Source of the DNA: Streptomyces sp. B93
GTDB taxonomy: Bacteria; Actinomycetota; Actinomycetes; Streptomycetales; Streptomycetaceae
Length of the DNA: 64,000 nucleotides
Assembly (NCBI RefSeq): GCF_018070565.1
Contig: NZ_JAGPXL010000005.1
Coordinates: forward strand, 206,046 to 270,045
Direction of reading: 5' to 3'
The notes under the pieces are model-generated. The model saw only the letters and a program-made list of their open reading frames with translations, searched no databases and was not told where the DNA came from. Below are positions 61,666 through 64,000 of the stretch, piece by piece (the first letter of the stretch is position 1; every line of letters begins with the position of its first letter). The position numbers were made by a program, and so were the translations under genes.

Positions 61666-63240
61666 TCACTCGTCCGCCTCCTCGGCACCGCACGAACTGC
61701 CGTCCGGCGGGAGGGAGCCGTACAGCAGGAAGTCGTCGACCTTGCGGTGGACACACGCGGAGGAGCCGTAACCGGTGTGGCCCTGGCCGCGGTTGTCCAG
61801 CACGACCGCCGACGGGCCGAGCCGCTTGGCGGTCTGCTCCGTCCACCGGTACGGCGTCGCGGGGTCGCCGCGGGTGCCGACCAGGAGCATCTTCGGGGCG
61901 TCGACGTCCTTGACCCGCTCGCGGATGTAGTCGGTGCCCTTGGGGCGGCCGTAGCACATCAGCACCTGGGCCAGCCGGTACCGGCCGAACACCGGGGACG
62001 CCTGCTCGTACTTGGCGCGCAGCCGGTGCAGGTCCCGGGTGATGCGCTCGGCGGTGGGGCGGTCGGGGTCGTCCGCGCAGTTCACGGCCATCAGCGCGGC
62101 GGGGAGGTTGTCCATGGGGATGTCCTCCTCGTCGGCGAGACCACCGGTCCGCTGCCGGAGCGGGAACGCGAAACCGCCGGAGGCGAACCCCTCCACGCCC
62201 CGGGTGTCGCCGTCCTCCACCAGTTGCGCCAGGGCCCGCTGGAGCGACGGCCACAGGTCCTTGCTGTACAGCGCCTGCCCGATGGCGCCGACCAGGTCCT
62301 GGCCGGTGAACATGCCACCGAAGACGCCCGGCACCGGATCCTCGTCCATCGAGCGGACCAGCCGCAGCACCTCCTCACGGCCCCGGCGCGGATCCTGCCC
62401 GAACGGGCAGGCGATGTCCCGCGCGCACCAGTCGACGAAGTCCTTCAGCGCCTTCTGCTGTCCTTCGGCGCCCGCCACGCCCTGCTCGGTGAGCGGTTCG
62501 GTGAGGGTGTCCACGCCGTCCAGCGCCAACCGGCCCGCCCGCCGCGGGAACTGGGCCGCGTAGACCGCGCCCAGCCGGGACCCGTAGGAGAAACCGAGGT
62601 AGTTGAGCTTGTCGTCGCCGAGCGCGGCCCGGATCACATCGAGGTCCCGGGCCACGTTCACCGTGCCTATGTGCGGCAGCACGGGCCCGGAGTGCTCGGC
62701 GCACTCGTCGGCGGTCCTGCGCAACTCCCGCATCGCGGCCCGCGGATCGCGCAGCGCGTCGTCGGCGGCGCCCGACGCCTCGGCGCTCAGGAAGCCGTCG
62801 CCGCAGCTGACCGGGGAGGAGCGGCCGACGCCGCGCGGGTCGAAGCTCACCACGTCGTAGCCGTCGGTGAGGTCCATGAAGTCCTTGCCGTCCGCGGCGA
62901 GCCCGGCGACGCCCGAGCCGCCCGGGCCGCCGAAGTTCAGCACCACCGAGCCGCGCCGGTCACCGGTGGCGCGGTAGCGGGCGACGGCGAGGTCGAGGCT
63001 CCCGGCGCGGGGCCGGGCGTAGTCCACGGGCACCGTGACCTTGCCGCACTGGAGGTCCTTCGGCGCCTGCGCGCCCTCGCACACCGACCACTTGACCCGC
63101 TGGCCGTAGAACCGGGACAGGTCCGGCCCGGAGCCGTTCGCGGCCGTCGCGGGCTGTCCCGCCCCCAGCAGGGTGAGGGCGAGTGCCGTGATGAGCGGGC
63201 CGCGCCGCAGCGCGGTCCGCGTCGAGCGCGGTGCGGGCAT
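61666..63240 (-). CDS. Exported alpha/beta hydrolase, tripeptidyl aminopeptidase-like (TAP C-terminal domain)
   Basis: A 524-residue exported peptidase. Residues 1-33 are a Sec signal peptide (TALALTLLGAGQPATA with a cut before ANGSG). The catalytic alpha/beta hydrolase has the oxyanion GGPGGSGVAGL near 105, VVSFDPRGVGRSSP near 130 and nucleophile Ser in LGFSYGSRLG near 220. A lid domain with disulphide-type Cys (CARDIACPFG) follows, and the C-terminal TAP-like region (LLVGTRGDPATPYRWTEQTA) has acid Asp and His in RGQGHTGYG near 498. It matches the Streptomyces SlpD/SlpE/Tap group that removes N-terminal peptides. ATG 63240 has GGAGG five bases upstream. Confidence 0.93.
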   Translation of the reverse strand: MPAPRSTRTALRRGPLITALALTLLGAGQPATAANGSGPDLSRFYGQRVKWSVCEGAQAPKDLQCGKVTVPVDYARPRAGSLDLAVARYRATGDRRGSVVLNFGGPGGSGVAGLAADGKDFMDLTDGYDVVSFDPRGVGRSSPVSCGDGFLSAEASGAADDALRDPRAAMRELRRTADECAEHSGPVLPHIGTVNVARDLDVIRAALGDDKLNYLGFSYGSRLGAVYAAQFPRRAGRLALDGVDTLTEPLTEQGVAGAEGQQKALKDFVDWCARDIACPFGQDPRRGREEVLRLVRSMDEDPVPGVFGGMFTGQDLVGAIGQALYSKDLWPSLQRALAQLVEDGDTRGVEGFASGGFAFPLRQRTGGLADEEDIPMDNLPAALMAVNCADDPDRPTAERITRDLHRLRAKYEQASPVFGRYRLAQVLMCYGRPKGTDYIRERVKDVDAPKMLLVGTRGDPATPYRWTEQTAKRLGPSAVVLDNRGQGHTGYGSSACVHRKVDDFLLYGSLPPDGSSCGAEEADE

Positions 63241-63418
63241 CGATGCCTCCAAGGACGCGGGCAGGCCCTCGATCACCATAGGCGCACCCCGGAAGGCTCG
63301 CCTCCGCGCGAGCGGGGGCGCCGGATCCGGGGTACTCTGCGCCGCTCGCATCCCGTTCGGCAGCTTTTGCCATTGGTTCGATAACCCTGCCACTCGATGG
63401 GGTGAAAGGCCGATAAGC

Positions 63419-63446
63419 CATAACTCGGATGGTTCGCCCGCGTTCT
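63419..63446 (+). promoter_or_regulatory. Candidate sigma-BldN-type promoter of the chaplin gene
   Basis: CATAAC (63419-63424) and CGTTCT (63441-63446) are 16 bases apart, matching 5 of 6 and 4 of 6 positions of the CGTAAC-N16-CGTTGA pattern reported for BldN targets. Chaplin genes are known BldN targets, which adds weight. It overlaps a hairpin at 63432-63463. Confidence 0.45.
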
Positions 63447-63463
63447 TTCGGGTGCGGGCGAAC
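63432..63463 (+). other. Hairpin in the chaplin upstream region
   Basis: Arms GTTCGCCCGC (63432-63441) and GCGGGCGAAC (63454-63463) pair perfectly with a 12-base loop. If transcription starts near 63453 only the right arm is in the mRNA, so it may act as a DNA palindrome rather than an RNA structure. Confidence 0.5.
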
Positions 63464-63499
63464 GACCGCCCGCGACCATGTCTGGAAGGCAGGGATCCC

Positions 63500-64000
63500 A
63501 TGAGACGGGCCACCCGAAACGGTGTGATGGCCGTCGCCGCCGCCTCCGGCGCGATGGCGATGGCGCTTCCGGCGCACGCCGACTCCGCGGCCGACGGCGC
63601 CGCGGCCGACTCGCCCGGACTGATCTCCGGCAACACCGTCCAGCTCCCGGTGCACGTGCCGGTGAACGTGTGCGGGAACACCGTGAACGTGGTGGGGCTG
63701 CTGAACCCCGCGACGGGCAACGGCTGCGCCAACGAGGGCGCGGGACACCGGCTCACGCCCGCCGCCTTTGCCCACGGGCACACCGAGGACTCGCCGGGCG
63801 TGATCTCCGGCAACGGCGTGCACCTGCCCGTGCACCTCCCGGTGAACGTCACCGGCAACAGCGCCGACGTCGTCGGCGTCGGCAACCCGGCGGGCGGCAA
63901 CGAGTCGGTGAACGCCCCCACCCCACCGCGGCCACCCGCCCGGCCCACCAGGCCGCACCCCACCCCCACCCCCGCCACCCCCCCCCCCCACCCCACCAAA
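63500..64000 (+). CDS. Chaplin, long type with two chaplin domains (3' end outside window)
   Basis: Starts at ATG 63500 after AGGGAT; 167 codons remain open at the window end. Residues 1-27 are a signal peptide (GVMAVAAASGAMAMALPAHA). Domain 1 (about 38-79) has DSPGLISGNTVQLPVHVPVN and the two normal Cys (58 and 76). Domain 2 (about 97-138) repeats the pattern (DSPGVISGNGVHLPVHLPVN) but Thr and Ser replace the Cys, at 118 and 136. A Pro/Thr-rich linker begins near 140, as in the long chaplins that continue to a sortase sorting signal, which is cut off here. These proteins assemble into amyloid rodlets on aerial hyphae. A run of 12 C near 63979-63989 could affect the frame, and this end may be a contig edge. 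Confidence 0.9.
   Translation, partial: MRRATRNGVMAVAAASGAMAMALPAHADSAADGAAADSPGLISGNTVQLPVHVPVNVCGNTVNVVGLLNPATGNGCANEGAGHRLTPAAFAHGHTEDSPGVISGNGVHLPVHLPVNVTGNSADVVGVGNPAGGNESVNAPTPPRPPARPTRPHPTPTPATPPPHPTK

Noticed and set aside
63241..63499. A c-di-AMP riboswitch upstream of the chaplin, because of a GGGGTGAAA word near 63400.
   Set aside because: Only that single word resembles the consensus; the flanking helices are missing, and a BldN-type promoter downstream of it would leave it untranscribed.

Overview
The window reads as chromosomal DNA of a Streptomyces or a close filamentous actinomycete. The DNA is extremely GC-rich, with G or C in almost every third codon position and frequent GTG/TTG starts. 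It carries Streptomyces hallmarks: a chaplin, an NsdA-type regulator, DUF6479, DUF397 and DUF2795 small proteins, many TetR switches and a twin-arginine exported serine hydrolase. I saw no rRNA, tRNA, CRISPR array, transposase or prophage. It looks like ordinary chromosome with a dense accessory metabolic load.

Layout. 1-10.7 kb: tail of an MFS transporter, a FolD-like enzyme, a flavohaemoprotein with a clear terminator, then a surface-polysaccharide-flavoured block (beta-helix protein and small hydrolase facing a four-gene minus-strand set: CapA-like, PEBP, pyruvyl transferase-like, FAD oxidoreductase) and a lipoprotein. 11.2-16.3 kb: ATP-grasp ligase, DUF5519 protein, GH65 phosphorylase/trehalase, a beta-hydroxyacid dehydrogenase-like enzyme and a strong terminator. 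16.3-18.1 kb: small stress-type proteins (DUF8129-like, DUF6479, ChaB) and a 12-cysteine copper-storage-like protein. 18.1-24.6 kb: acyl-CoA dehydrogenase under a KstR-type box, MpaB-type oxygenase, Ser/Thr kinase with TPR array, phytoene-desaturase-like oxidoreductase, DUF2795. 24.7-28.2 kb: SDR divergent from an MmyB-type regulator with a perfect operator; exported serine hydrolase. 28.3-36.3 kb: nitronate monooxygenase-like/acyl-CoA ligase pair, exported Ntn acylase, second acyl-CoA ligase, membrane protein. 36.5-42.2 kb: aldo/keto reductase, two SDRs, two TetR regulators with striking operators, alpha/beta hydrolase. 42.4-44.0 kb: secreted GH27 with ricin-type lectin domain. 44.4-50.2 kb: divergent FadD19-like / EchA19-like, DUF35, two lipid-transfer thiolases. 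50.3-64.0 kb: DUF397, universal stress protein, hypothetical, cell-wall amidase, APH-like kinase, nsdA, PAS-PP2C phosphatase, Gfo/Idh/MocA oxidoreductase, baeRF-type protein, exported peptidase and a chaplin cut by the window end.

The strongest systems-level signal is lipid/steroid-type acyl-CoA catabolism. The 44.4-50.2 kb block has the same gene order and strand pattern as the Mycobacterium tuberculosis fadD19-echA19 ... DUF35-ltp4-ltp3 region, as I remember it. Its divergent promoter carries a perfect 17-bp operator (TCTGAC-N5-GTCAGA) that recurs with one mismatch ahead of the nitronate monooxygenase/acyl-CoA ligase pair about 18 kb away, so the two loci are probably one regulon. A third locus (acyl-CoA dehydrogenase) carries a different, KstR-consensus box. 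Functional names rest on motifs and synteny read by eye; no database search was run.
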